A DNA stretch of 64,000 nucleotides, taken from assembly GCA_009780185.1 (NCBI GenBank), contig WRAN01000011.1:1-64000 (forward strand). The letters run 5' to 3'. The notes beneath the pieces are model-generated. The model searched no databases, had not been told where the DNA came from, and saw only the letters and a program-made list of their open reading frames with translations. Positions 17,902-26,777 of the stretch are shown in pieces. Position 1 is the stretch's first letter. Every line of letters starts with the position of its first letter. This DNA is from Defluviitaleaceae bacterium. Lineage in GTDB: Bacteria > Bacillota > Clostridia > Lachnospirales > WQUN01. The position numbers and the translations under genes were made by a program.

Positions 17902-18290
17902 GGGTTCACCTGCTTTCGATCTAATTTCTTGTCTAAGATGCGCCTTAGCTCAGCTACATCATCGTCGGAGAGCTTATCTCGTTCTAATAAATTAACAACC
18001 ATTGAGTTAAAAGCGCCGTCATAGAAGCGATTAAGGAATGTGTCATTTTCTATAGCAAGTATCTCCGATTCCTCTACAAGAGGTGTATAAACAAATACAC
18101 GGCCGTCTTTTTCATATTGCAATGCATTTTTTTTGACTAAACGTGAAAGCAGTGTGTGTATTGTCTTTGGCTTCCATGCTGTAGTCATTTCCAGCCTTTC
18201 TACAACTTCATTGGTGCTAATTGGAGAGCCTGCTGACCAGATAACTTTCATTACTTGATATTCCGCATCTGATATTTCTGGTTTTCCCAT
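17898..18290 (-). CDS. blaI: BlaI/MecI-family transcriptional repressor
   Basis: BlaI is a dimeric winged-helix repressor that binds TACA-N2-TGTA dyads and is cleaved or released after BlaR1 activation. The 130-residue protein has the family plan: ISDAEYQVMKVIWSAGSPI, the recognition helix region TTAWKPKTIHTLLSRLVKK, the wing FVYTPL, and a C-terminal dimer helix region ending LDKKLDRKQ. Length is normal. The start has GGGAGGCAATCCT upstream. Its own promoter carries a perfect 12-base operator dyad, so it should be autorepressed together with blaR1. Confidence 0.94.
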   Translation of the reverse strand: MGKPEISDAEYQVMKVIWSAGSPISTNEVVERLEMTTAWKPKTIHTLLSRLVKKNALQYEKDGRVFVYTPLVEESEILAIENDTFLNRFYDGAFNSMVVNLLERDKLSDDDVAELRRILDKKLDRKQVNP

Positions 18291-18319
18291 AGGATTGCCT
18301 CCCGATTTTGCTTTTATTC

Positions 18320-18363
18320 TTACATATGTAATATTATTATAACATATTGTCTTTCGTCGTCAA
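18320..18363 (-). promoter_or_regulatory. blaI-blaR1 promoter with BlaI-type operator
   Basis: Leftward TTGACG (18358-18363) and a perfect TATAAT (18336-18341) are 16 bases apart. The perfect palindrome TTACATATGTAA at 18320-18331 lies just downstream of the -10, over the expected transcription start. It fits the known BlaI/MecI dyad and would block transcription when bound. Confidence 0.82.
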
Positions 18364-18386
18364 ACTTAATTTATGGGTTAAATCCC

Positions 18387-18440
18387 TTGACTTTCATATC
18401 TTACACTTGTAATATATTGATAAGTATTACAAGTGTAAGA
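18387..18440 (+). promoter_or_regulatory. PBP operon promoter with double BlaI-type operator
   Basis: TTGACT (18387-18392) and TAATAT (18410-18415) are 17 bases apart. Two BlaI-like sites follow: TTACACTTGTAA (18401-18412, covering spacer and -10) and TTACAAGTGTAA (18427-18438, at the start site). They are parts of a perfect 16-base inverted repeat (18399-18414 and 18425-18440) around a 10-base spacer. This arrangement would give tight cooperative repression. Confidence 0.85.
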
Positions 18441-18471
18441 TTAAAAATTATGATTTTGAGGTAAATATGAA

Positions 18472-21021
18472 ATGATTGATCTTATTAAAGATACCGCAAC
18501 AGCATCATATCGCTTTATTACGCATCGGATATTATGGCTGTCAGTCATAGTGGCAGTGCTATTTTATGTAATGATTGCTCAATTATTTGAATTGCAAATT
18601 ATATTAGCTGATACATTTATCCCTCTGCCCCCTGTCATCACCACCGTCGAGCAAATTCTGCCGGCGCAAAGAGGCAATATATATGACCGCCTTGGAAGAC
18701 CGCTGTCCGTTAATGTACCTGCGTTTGTTGTAACTATGGATCCGACTATTGCTATATCAAATGAGGCACTTCTGGAATTGACAAGGCTCTTTGAGCGGAA
18801 CAATGAGGATTTTGTAAATGATTTTCCGATGACTGAAGTATGGCCATATGAGTTTAACCTAGGAGGCAATACCCCTGAGGTGCAAAGTCGCCGGGAATTT
18901 CGCTGGAAAGATGATATGGCTATACCCGACCCAACTAATGCCACCGCAGCAGATTCTTTTTTACATCTGCGAACGTGGTTTGGCATAGACCCGGAAATAT
19001 CTAACGAGGATGCCCGGCGTATTTTAAACTTCCGCACAATGATATTTGAAAGGCGGTTTAGGCCGCAGATTTTTGTGATAGCAACAGATGTATCTATTTA
19101 TACAATTGCAACAATTGAGGAACTTAATACTTTCTATACCGGTATTGGAATAGAAATACGCACCGTTAGATACTATCCATATGACATATATCTTTCCCAC
19201 ATACTGGGGTATACAGGTGTGATAAATGCTGAGGAGCTGGAGGTAAATCCTGACTATGCCCTGGATGATATTATCGGAAAGGCCGGGCTGGAGCGTTCTC
19301 AGGAGCATCTTCTTCGGGGGACCCCTGGCGTTCAGGTAGTGGAGATTAATCCTGCTACAGGTAGGCGAATAGGTACTGTGGCTGATGTGACCCCACCTGT
19401 TGCAGGTAATAATATTTTTCTTACGATAGATATTGAGATGCAGCGTCAAACTTACTATATCCTGAAGGATTATCTGACAGAAATTGCTATCCGTAGGATA
19501 CAGAGCAGTGGCCCTGCGGATTCTCGCATTACCCATCAGCGGATATTTAATAATTTATTCAGCGCTGGATGGATTCCGATCCGGGACATATTGGAGGCAG
19601 AAGCCGAAACTGGCGCATATATATTACGTCAGTATATTTTAGATCGGTTTCCGGAAGCCACTGCTTCGCGGCAAGATAGAGATCGTATTATTAGCATACT
19701 AACAAGTGGCGTAGATGCCGGGCGCATCACTCCGGCAATGGTGTTTACGACAATGGTGGATTTGGGGATTTTATCCGATTATGATGATTTTTCCGCTAGG
19801 GCTACAGCTGGGAGAGTATCGGCAAATTCCCTTATTGTCGAGAAATTGCGGATGGGGGAACTAACCCCGCAAATGATAAATATCGATCCGGCTACAGGGT
19901 CGATAGTGGTTGTAGATGTGCAGACCGGGGCTGTTCTTGCGGCGGTATCTTACCCTTCTTATGACATTAATAGACTGGCTAATCGCATTGATGCTGAATA
20001 TTTTTTCCGAATAAACGGTGATGATCCTACTCACCCCATGATAAACCGGCCTTTTATGGAATCATTGGCACCGGGTTCTACTTTCAAGATGATTACTGCG
20101 GCGGCGGGTCTTGAAACAGGGGTTATCACACCAACAACCAGAATACGTGACGGAGTTGTTTTTACCCGTGCGGGCAGGCCTACTGCCCGATGTAATTCCA
20201 GCGTCGGACATGGAAGTATCAATGTAACGCAAGCTATTTCAACCTCTTGCAACTATTTTTTCTTTGAAACCGCTATGCTTTTGGGCAATAACCAACGCCA
20301 GCGGATAGATACTCTTAATCAATTTATGGAGTTTTTCGGACTTAACCAGCGAACAGGTGTAGAAATTGGAGAGTTTGCAGATAGATATAACCGAGAAATA
20401 ACCCCTAATATCATGGCGTCTCCGGATTACAAGGAGTTTATCCATCTTAGACGAAACGAATTTGCCCCTAGAAACCAGTGGGATTGGTTTGATGGGGATA
20501 CTATTAGGGCGGCGATAGGCCAATCTTATAACAATACATCGTCTGCTATGATGGCAAGGTATATTGCTCAAATTGCCAATAATGGTGTGCGACTGCCGTT
20601 ACATTTGGTGGATACCGTTAGAAACTACAGGGGCGATATATTAAGCCGTACTGTTCCTGTGCCGGACTATACTGGGATGGAATTGTCGGAGGGCACATGG
20701 GATATTTTGCAGTACGGAATGTTACAAACAACAGAGGGGTGGGGTACGGCAACCCGACACTTTAGAGGTTTTCCGATACCTGTTGCGGGTAAAACCGGCA
20801 CTGCGGAGCAGATGGTAAATAGGCTATCTCATACGAGTTTTGGAGGGTTTGCGCCTTTTGATGACCCTCAAATTGCAATTTACGTTACGGTTCCATTTGG
20901 TGATACCAGGGTTATGCCAGCGGCGGCTACACAAATTGCCAGGGATGTCATCTATGCATTTTTAGTGCTGCCAACAACAGGTGTAGAGAGGCCAACAGAA
21001 AAGAATATTCTTTTGCCTTAA
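18472..21021 (+). CDS. class B penicillin-binding protein, PBP2-like, long form
   Basis: A monofunctional D,D-transpeptidase that cross-links peptidoglycan. One N-terminal membrane helix (residues about 20-45) is followed by the PBP dimerisation domain (from PAQRGNIYDRLGRPLSV near residue 63). The transpeptidase domain has all three motifs: S536-T-F-K539, S592-C-N594 and K774-T-G-T777. About 120 extra residues, mostly helical, lie between the dimer domain and the active serine (roughly 330-460), which makes the protein longer (849) than PBP2 of Bacillus. It is first in the operon under the BlaI-type double operator. The start ATG has GAGGT 9 bases before it. The closest functional group is MrdA/PBP2 (elongation), but a resistance PBP is equally possible. 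Confidence 0.92.
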   Translation: MIDLIKDTATASYRFITHRILWLSVIVAVLFYVMIAQLFELQIILADTFIPLPPVITTVEQILPAQRGNIYDRLGRPLSVNVPAFVVTMDPTIAISNEALLELTRLFERNNEDFVNDFPMTEVWPYEFNLGGNTPEVQSRREFRWKDDMAIPDPTNATAADSFLHLRTWFGIDPEISNEDARRILNFRTMIFERRFRPQIFVIATDVSIYTIATIEELNTFYTGIGIEIRTVRYYPYDIYLSHILGYTGVINAEELEVNPDYALDDIIGKAGLERSQEHLLRGTPGVQVVEINPATGRRIGTVADVTPPVAGNNIFLTIDIEMQRQTYYILKDYLTEIAIRRIQSSGPADSRITHQRIFNNLFSAGWIPIRDILEAEAETGAYILRQYILDRFPEATASRQDRDRIISILTSGVDAGRITPAMVFTTMVDLGILSDYDDFSARATAGRVSANSLIVEKLRMGELTPQMINIDPATGSIVVVDVQTGAVLAAVSYPSYDINRLANRIDAEYFFRINGDDPTHPMINRPFMESLAPGSTFKMITAAAGLETGVITPTTRIRDGVVFTRAGRPTARCNSSVGHGSINVTQAISTSCNYFFFETAMLLGNNQRQRIDTLNQFMEFFGLNQRTGVEIGEFADRYNREITPNIMASPDYKEFIHLRRNEFAPRNQWDWFDGDTIRAAIGQSYNNTSSAMMARYIAQIANNGVRLPLHLVDTVRNYRGDILSRTVPVPDYTGMELSEGTWDILQYGMLQTTEGWGTATRHFRGFPIPVAGKTGTAEQMVNRLSHTSFGGFAPFDDPQIAIYVTVPFGDTRVMPAAATQIARDVIYAFLVLPTTGVERPTEKNILLP

Positions 21022-21024
21022 ATC

Positions 21025-21036
21025 TTACAAATGTAA
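21025..21036 (+). promoter_or_regulatory. internal BlaI-type operator before the class A PBP gene
   Basis: TTACAAATGTAA lies in the 97-base gap between the first two PBP genes. It has the TTACA-N2-TGTAA form of the three upstream sites, but the central two bases are not self-complementary. TAATAT at 21034-21039 with TTGCCT at 21013-21018 could be a weak promoter, though the 15-base spacing is short. Confidence 0.6.
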
Positions 21037-21118
21037 TATCAGTTTTGATGATAATGACGAAGGCTTTTCATGGATGACTGGCAATGGAATGTCACTAATA
21101 GGGCGGATAGGAGGAACA

Positions 21119-23893
21119 ATGAACTATTCCAAATTAAGTATTAATCGAAGGCGTAAGCGCCAAAAATCTCAAATAACTCGTATACGCAATAAAATAAGCT
21201 TGATGTTCTTACGTACAATCCTGGCGGCTTTGCTAATAAGTTGTTTTGCCATTGCAGGCATAGGTTATGGTGCCTGGCGTAGTGTTATAGCCAATTCCCC
21301 GGAGCTTCATATACATGAAATTCACCCAATAAATTACGCATCTGTAATAATCTGTTCCCTTACAGGGGAGGAGCTGGTGCGCCTTCATGCAGGTGTTAAC
21401 CGTACCAATGTAACGCTTAATCAAATCCCCGAGCATGTGCGAAATGCTTTTATCGCAATAGAAGACGAGCGTTTCTACTATCACAATGGCATAGATATCC
21501 GCAGCATTGGCCGTGCGCTGTGGGCTCTTGTTGGGACAGAAGACGGTGGAGCTCAAGGAGCCAGTACTATTACTCAGCAGTTAATAAAAAACCGCCTAGA
21601 GCGTTTTGACAGCGACCTTATAACAAAATTGCAGGAGCAATATCTCGCCGTACAATTTGAAAGAGCTTTGGTAGAGGCTCATGACGGCTGCGTACGCTCA
21701 GCTAAAGACTATGTATTGGAAGTTTACTTAAATACTATTAACCTTGGCCGTACAAACCACGGTGTACAAGCCGCGGCGCTATTTTATTACGGTGTAGATG
21801 TGTGGGATTTGACCATTGCACAAGCGGCTACAATAGCCGCAATTACACAAAATCCTTCACGCTTTCCACCAGACATACGCCCGGAAGATAACTGGGAAAG
21901 AGCAAGGCTGGTGCTGGTAAAAATGCATGAGCTGGGCTTTATAACCGATGAAGAATTTTATGAAGCGTACTGCATCAGCGTTTACGACACAATTGTAAGG
22001 GGAGACGGCGGCGAGATACGAGAGACAGTATCTCCTTTTGACTGCTTTACAGACGCTCTTCTTACGCAGTTGCGGGACGACTTAGTAGAGACTCTTAACA
22101 TTACGGAATTTGAAGCGGATCAAATCATTTTTACACAGGGGCTTAGGATATATTCTACCCAGAATACACAAATGCAGGCCATAGTCGACGATGTCTTCCT
22201 AGATGATTCCTTGTTCCCCGGGGCAAGGTTTGAAATTGATGTACTGTATCTGGTGACCGTTCTAAACGAAATAACAGGACAAAGACGTGAACACAGCGTT
22301 CAGGGCACTGTCCGCAATAGGGATGAAGCAGAAGCCTTTATAACCCAAGCTCAGTATGATTTGCTGGGTTCCAATGACACAATTGTAAGCGAACGCCGGA
22401 TTTTTACTCCGCAACCCCAGGGAGCCTTTGTTCTGATGGATCATCATAATGGGCACGTGCTTGCGATTAGGGGTTTAAGAGGAGACAAAACCGAAAGCCG
22501 CGCTTTTTGCCGCGCTACTATGGCCACACGCTCCCCTGGAAGCCAGCTAAAGCCCATGGTTTTTGCCGCCGGTTTTGATTTGGGTATACTTACTCCAGCC
22601 AGCACCATTGATGATGTGCCATGGGTAATCACACCTGCAGGTGGGCAGCGCTATCAGCCGGGCAACTGGTGGGGGCGGCGTTATTATGGTCTTTCTACAT
22701 CCCGCAGGGCTATTCATACGTCAATGAATATCGTATCGGTGCGAGCCTTAGTAGAAAATATCGGCATCGAAACTGGCTTTGCCTATATGCTTAACTTTGG
22801 CTTTACAACATTGGAAGGGGAAACAGGCGGGCGTCCTTTTTCTGACAGGATTCCCGCCTTGGCTCTTGGCGGCCTTACCGAAGGCGTTATTCTTTTAGAG
22901 CTGGCGGCAGCTTACGCCGCAGTTGCAAACCAAGGAAACTACAACAGGCCGATCTTCTACACTCATGTTTTAGACCACAACGGCAATGTTTTATTAGAAA
23001 ATATACATGAGCCTCATCAAGTGGTACGCAGAGAAACCGCATATCTTTTAACAGACACAATGCGGGATACTCTACGCGCTTCAGGCGCCACTGGCCACGC
23101 TGCCAATTTTAGCGACCAGCAATTGCGCAGGGATATCCCTATTGCCGGTAAAACCGGTACATCACAACATACCCGAGACCTTGGCTTTACCGGTTTCACG
23201 CCATATTTCACGGCGGCTGTGTGGATGGGGTATGACAATAATCAGCATCTTCCTCCAGGGTCAGGTTCTTATCATATGCGCATATGGCGCAATATAATGG
23301 AGCGCATCCATGAAGACCTGTCGCCGAGACAATTTCCAGAGCGCCCTTCAACTGTTGCTGTTCACTCGGTGTGCAGGGATTCCGGGCATCCTGCTACGGA
23401 ATTGTGTCGTATAGACCCGCGAGGTAACCGTGTACATTCAGATCTTTTTGCGTCAGGTACTTTACCTTCCGAGCCGTGTCCGGTTCATCAACAATTTACT
23501 ATTTGTACGATACATGGGTACCTGGCAGGATCAAGCTGCCATCCATATTTTATAGAAACTCGTGTAGGTATTGTGCGTCCCATACCTCTGCCGGATCATG
23601 CTCATGGAGCCAATATAGGTGATAGACATATAGAGTTCCCATTTGCTGTATTAGAAGGGCATGAGTGTCCTCATTGTGACGGCCATCATTATGAAGAGCA
23701 GTATTATGATGAAATGCCGGGTGATGGCATATATGATTCATATATACCAGAGGCCTCATTTCCATATATCCCAATTCTAACACCGCAACCTTACCAGCAG
23801 TATGAAGACCATTCAGAGGTGTCTAATCTACCCCCAGAACCTGATTATCCCGATGATGTAACTAGTGAGAATGATGACGAGGAGGGCGACTAG
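21119..23893 (+). CDS. class A bifunctional penicillin-binding protein, PBP1a-like
   Basis: This enzyme polymerises glycan strands and cross-links them. A basic cytoplasmic start (NRRRKRQKSQ) and one membrane helix (about residues 30-53) lead to a GT51 glycosyltransferase domain with the catalytic glutamate in E115-D-E-R and the GASTITQQLIKN motif. The transpeptidase domain has S475-Q-L-K478, S535-M-N537 and K678-T-G-T681. The last 170 residues carry many Cys and His (VCRDSGHPATELC, ECPHCDGHH) and end in a Pro/acid-rich tail. I chose ATG 21119 because AGGAGGAACA precedes it; upstream in-frame ATGs lack a site. The stop overlaps the next start as TAGTG. It supplies the glycosyltransferase that the two flanking class B proteins lack. 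Confidence 0.94.
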   Translation: MNYSKLSINRRRKRQKSQITRIRNKISLMFLRTILAALLISCFAIAGIGYGAWRSVIANSPELHIHEIHPINYASVIICSLTGEELVRLHAGVNRTNVTLNQIPEHVRNAFIAIEDERFYYHNGIDIRSIGRALWALVGTEDGGAQGASTITQQLIKNRLERFDSDLITKLQEQYLAVQFERALVEAHDGCVRSAKDYVLEVYLNTINLGRTNHGVQAAALFYYGVDVWDLTIAQAATIAAITQNPSRFPPDIRPEDNWERARLVLVKMHELGFITDEEFYEAYCISVYDTIVRGDGGEIRETVSPFDCFTDALLTQLRDDLVETLNITEFEADQIIFTQGLRIYSTQNTQMQAIVDDVFLDDSLFPGARFEIDVLYLVTVLNEITGQRREHSVQGTVRNRDEAEAFITQAQYDLLGSNDTIVSERRIFTPQPQGAFVLMDHHNGHVLAIRGLRGDKTESRAFCRATMATRSPGSQLKPMVFAAGFDLGILTPASTIDDVPWVITPAGGQRYQPGNWWGRRYYGLSTSRRAIHTSMNIVSVRALVENIGIETGFAYMLNFGFTTLEGETGGRPFSDRIPALALGGLTEGVILLELAAAYAAVANQGNYNRPIFYTHVLDHNGNVLLENIHEPHQVVRRETAYLLTDTMRDTLRASGATGHAANFSDQQLRRDIPIAGKTGTSQHTRDLGFTGFTPYFTAAVWMGYDNNQHLPPGSGSYHMRIWRNIMERIHEDLSPRQFPERPSTVAVHSVCRDSGHPATELCRIDPRGNRVHSDLFASGTLPSEPCPVHQQFTICTIHGYLAGSSCHPYFIETRVGIVRPIPLPDHAHGANIGDRHIEFPFAVLEGHECPHCDGHHYEEQYYDEMPGDGIYDSYIPEASFPYIPILTPQPYQQYEDHSEVSNLPPEPDYPDDVTSENDDEEGD

Positions 23894-25947
23894 TGCGTAA
23901 AAAGAAAATGAAATTGCTATGTGCGCTTGTGTTGGCGTTGCTAATTTTTAATGTATCCTGTTCATCCCCACAAGATCAATCGGAGGAGGGTGTGGATTCA
24001 ATCTCAAGTGGGCCAATGCTTCCCAATGAACTTCTGCTACAGTATTTTGCTCTTATAGAAAATGGACAATTCGAAGAAATGTACTATATGTTATCGTCAT
24101 TTAGCCAATCGAATGTCACAAAAGAAGATTTCATAGAAAGAAATAGAAATATCTACGAAGGGATTGGGGCTCATAATATTGCGGTTACGATCACAAAAAT
24201 GTATGAGAATAATCCCCTCACAGCACAAAAAATTGTAAGGTTTGATTTGCGTATGGATACAATAGCTGGGGCAATAACTCATGATGGATATGCTTTTTTC
24301 GACTTAAATTCGGATAATGAATACCGGATGCACTGGTCATCACGCTTGATTTTTCCAGAGTTTGGAGACAATTACAGGGTGAGGATCGGTATTTTGCCGG
24401 CACGGCGAGGCAGCATATACGACCGAAACGGGGAAATGCTTGCGGGGCCAGGCCCTGCCTCAAATGTAGGATTTGTGCCTGGGAGAATGAGTGATGATGA
24501 GGAAGATATCATCAAAGTCGCGGAGCTTCTAGAAATGACACCTGAGGGCATTATAAGAAGGCTTGGTGCTTCCTATGTAAGAGATGACACCTTCGTTTTA
24601 TTAAGAACTATTCCCTGGGATGCTCAGGATTTAATAGATGAGTTACTAACTGTTCAAGGAATTATGATTAGTAATACTACTGTCAGGTATTATCCATTAG
24701 GCCAAAGCGCGGCTCACTTGACAGGGTATATACAGAATATTAACGCCGAAGAGTTAGAGGCCCTTAGAGATCAGGGTTATCATATGAACAGCGTAATCGG
24801 AAGATCGGGACTGGAAAGTATATTTGAAGATCACCTTCGCGCCAGAGATGGGAGAGAGATTTTTATAGTTGATGGTGAAGGAAACAGAACATTTACCTTA
24901 GCACGCAAATCACCTGTAAACGGCAACAATTTACATCTAACCATCGACGCAAATATCCAAAGACAACTCTATTCTTTATTTGACACCGATAAAAGCGCTT
25001 CTGTTGCCACAAACCCTTTAACCGGGGAAGTGCTCGCTCTTGTAAGCACACCTGCCTACGACCCAAATGATTTTATTCGCGGTATGACCACGAGTATTTG
25101 GACTGCCCTTAGTGAAGATGAAAGCCTCCCATTGTTTAACAGGTTTAGATCAGCATTTAGCCCCGGTTCGACAATGAAGGCACTAACCGCGGCTATTGGC
25201 GTAGAAGCCGGGGTTATTCAGCCGGATGTGGATACCAGGCGCAGTGGATTAAGATGGCAACTGGACGAGAGCTGGGGCGGATATTTTATTACAACGGTGC
25301 GAGATTATAGCGGCCCAGCCAATCTCAATAACGCAATGGCTATTTCAGATAATATTTATTTTGCGATGGCTTCATTAGAAATTGGTGCAGAATTATTTGC
25401 TAGAGAGCTTAGGGCGCTTGGGTTTGAAGAGCGGATACCTTTTGAATACGGGCTATTTTCCTCTACAATATCAAGAACAGGGACAATTGAATCCGATATT
25501 CAATTAGCCGACAGCGGATATGGGCAAGGCGAAATACTTATGAATCCCGTACATCTTGCCGCGATTTATGCAGCTTTTGTTAATGATGGTAATATCCTGG
25601 AACCGTGGCTTATTCTTGATAGGCCTTATCCGCCCGAAGTATGGATACCCAATGCCTTTACGCCCCAAACGGCAGGGATTGTGTTGGATAGTCTGATTTA
25701 TTCAATTGAATATGGAACAGGCCAGCCAGCACGGATTCCCGGTGTAACCCTTGCCGGTAAAACAGGCACGGCGGAGATAAAGCTGACACAAGATGATAGA
25801 GCCGGGACAGAGCTTGGATGGTTTGTTTTATTTACTACAGATGAAGATGCCAAAAATCCTTTATTGGTAGTCTCAATGGTTGAGGATGTGCAGGGTCGTG
25901 GAGGCAGCGGCTATGTAGTTCCTAGAGTGGCGTCGGTGTTTAATTAG
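23893..25947 (+). CDS. MecA-like class B penicillin-binding protein
   Basis: A transpeptidase of the PBP2a/PBP3 subfamily that includes staphylococcal MecA and enterococcal PBP5, known for low beta-lactam affinity. An N-terminal hydrophobic segment ends in a cysteine at residue 23 (FNVSCSS), which may be a lipid anchor or simply a membrane helix. An NTF2-like MecA_N domain (about residues 45-150) precedes the dimer domain (LPARRGSIYDRNGEMLAG near 175). The transpeptidase domain has S426-T-M-K429, S485-D-N487 and K623-T-G-T626. Translation begins at GTG 23893, overlapping the previous stop, with GAGGAGGGCG upstream. All motifs are intact. Low affinity is expected from the family and cannot be read directly. 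Confidence 0.92.
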   Translation: MRKKKMKLLCALVLALLIFNVSCSSPQDQSEEGVDSISSGPMLPNELLLQYFALIENGQFEEMYYMLSSFSQSNVTKEDFIERNRNIYEGIGAHNIAVTITKMYENNPLTAQKIVRFDLRMDTIAGAITHDGYAFFDLNSDNEYRMHWSSRLIFPEFGDNYRVRIGILPARRGSIYDRNGEMLAGPGPASNVGFVPGRMSDDEEDIIKVAELLEMTPEGIIRRLGASYVRDDTFVLLRTIPWDAQDLIDELLTVQGIMISNTTVRYYPLGQSAAHLTGYIQNINAEELEALRDQGYHMNSVIGRSGLESIFEDHLRARDGREIFIVDGEGNRTFTLARKSPVNGNNLHLTIDANIQRQLYSLFDTDKSASVATNPLTGEVLALVSTPAYDPNDFIRGMTTSIWTALSEDESLPLFNRFRSAFSPGSTMKALTAAIGVEAGVIQPDVDTRRSGLRWQLDESWGGYFITTVRDYSGPANLNNAMAISDNIYFAMASLEIGAELFARELRALGFEERIPFEYGLFSSTISRTGTIESDIQLADSGYGQGEILMNPVHLAAIYAAFVNDGNILEPWLILDRPYPPEVWIPNAFTPQTAGIVLDSLIYSIEYGTGQPARIPGVTLAGKTGTAEIKLTQDDRAGTELGWFVLFTTDEDAKNPLLVVSMVEDVQGRGGSGYVVPRVASVFN

Positions 25948-25964
25948 AAAAAAACAAACTTAGA

Positions 25965-26014
25965 AAAAGCCATGATTTGACCAAGCTTGGTTGCTTCATG
26001 GCTTTTATATTTTT
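25965..26014 (+). terminator. terminator of the PBP operon
   Basis: AAAAGCCATGA pairs with TCATGGCTTTT (11 bases) around a 20-base loop that has its own CCAAGCTTGG palindrome. TATATTTTT follows. It lies 17 bases after the MecA-like stop. Confidence 0.85.
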
Positions 26015-26041
26015 ACCTTTTGGAATGATTGCTTTACATAC

Positions 26042-26767
26042 TTACTTCCTACGTGCCTCCAACTCAAATACTACATCCCAGGTAACACCACCATCTTTGC
26101 TAGTCTGCTTCTGCCAACTAAAGGAGTTATCCGTGATATCTGAGAAGACCCACTGAGTCAGTTCTTTGGATACTGCACTGTTTTTCTCGGTAGCGTGTTC
26201 TCCCATTTCCTTACCTTGAAACTCCCAATCTCCGCTATATTGACAAAACAGATTCAGCTTAGCTCTTAGCTCATCTTTGCATATTACTGCGTTATTGTTA
26301 TCTCTTAATATGTCTTGAGATAAATCAGTGACTTCGGTTTTATGTTTTACCTTCTTCATATAATCTTTCACACCCATGATTATCGAGATTGCTATGAAGG
26401 TGATGGTAAAGTTGATAAAAAACTCTAAGTATGACATGGTTAGAAATACGTATCCGTGCTCTACCCCAAAGTACAGCTCCTGGATCCACATATGGCCAAA
26501 GACCAGTCCAAGGATTAGTACATAGCAGACTAGAAAATAAATATAAATATTTTTGATTAATTTATCTAATATAAGCCACAGTACAACACAAGCGATTAAG
26601 AAGGCATCCCTTGTAATAAAGCGGGTTAATACCATCTGGCCAACACTATCAAATCCACTTCCTGCAAACTCGGTGACATAATAAATCCAGTACATAATCT
26701 TTGAAAGGGCCAAGTATGCGAACAGCATCTTTTTTATAGGCTGTAGCCTATCTTTTTTCTTGTCCAT
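26042..26767 (-). CDS. uncharacterised four-helix membrane protein with soluble C-terminal domain
   Basis: I do not recognise the family. Hydrophobic helices lie near residues 14-33, 50-68, 72-92 and 105-130, after a basic N-terminus (MDKKKDRLQPIKKM). The last 90 residues are soluble; the closing segment SWQKQTSKDGGVTW followed by a strand ending LEARRK resembles the end of small lipocalin-like or DUF1579-like domains. The start has GGAGC upstream and lies 10 bases after the helD stop, so it belongs to the helD transcript. It may act with HelD or simply share its promoter. Confidence 0.72.
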   Translation of the reverse strand: MDKKKDRLQPIKKMLFAYLALSKIMYWIYYVTEFAGSGFDSVGQMVLTRFITRDAFLIACVVLWLILDKLIKNIYIYFLVCYVLILGLVFGHMWIQELYFGVEHGYVFLTMSYLEFFINFTITFIAISIIMGVKDYMKKVKHKTEVTDLSQDILRDNNNAVICKDELRAKLNLFCQYSGDWEFQGKEMGEHATEKNSAVSKELTQWVFSDITDNSFSWQKQTSKDGGVTWDVVFELEARRK

Positions 26768-26777
26768 CGAGCGCTCC

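Noticed and set aside
17279-17995. A 238-codon open frame antisense to blaR1
   Set aside because: It lies entirely over the protease and membrane part of blaR1 and the blaI end, and its protein is low in recognisable features.
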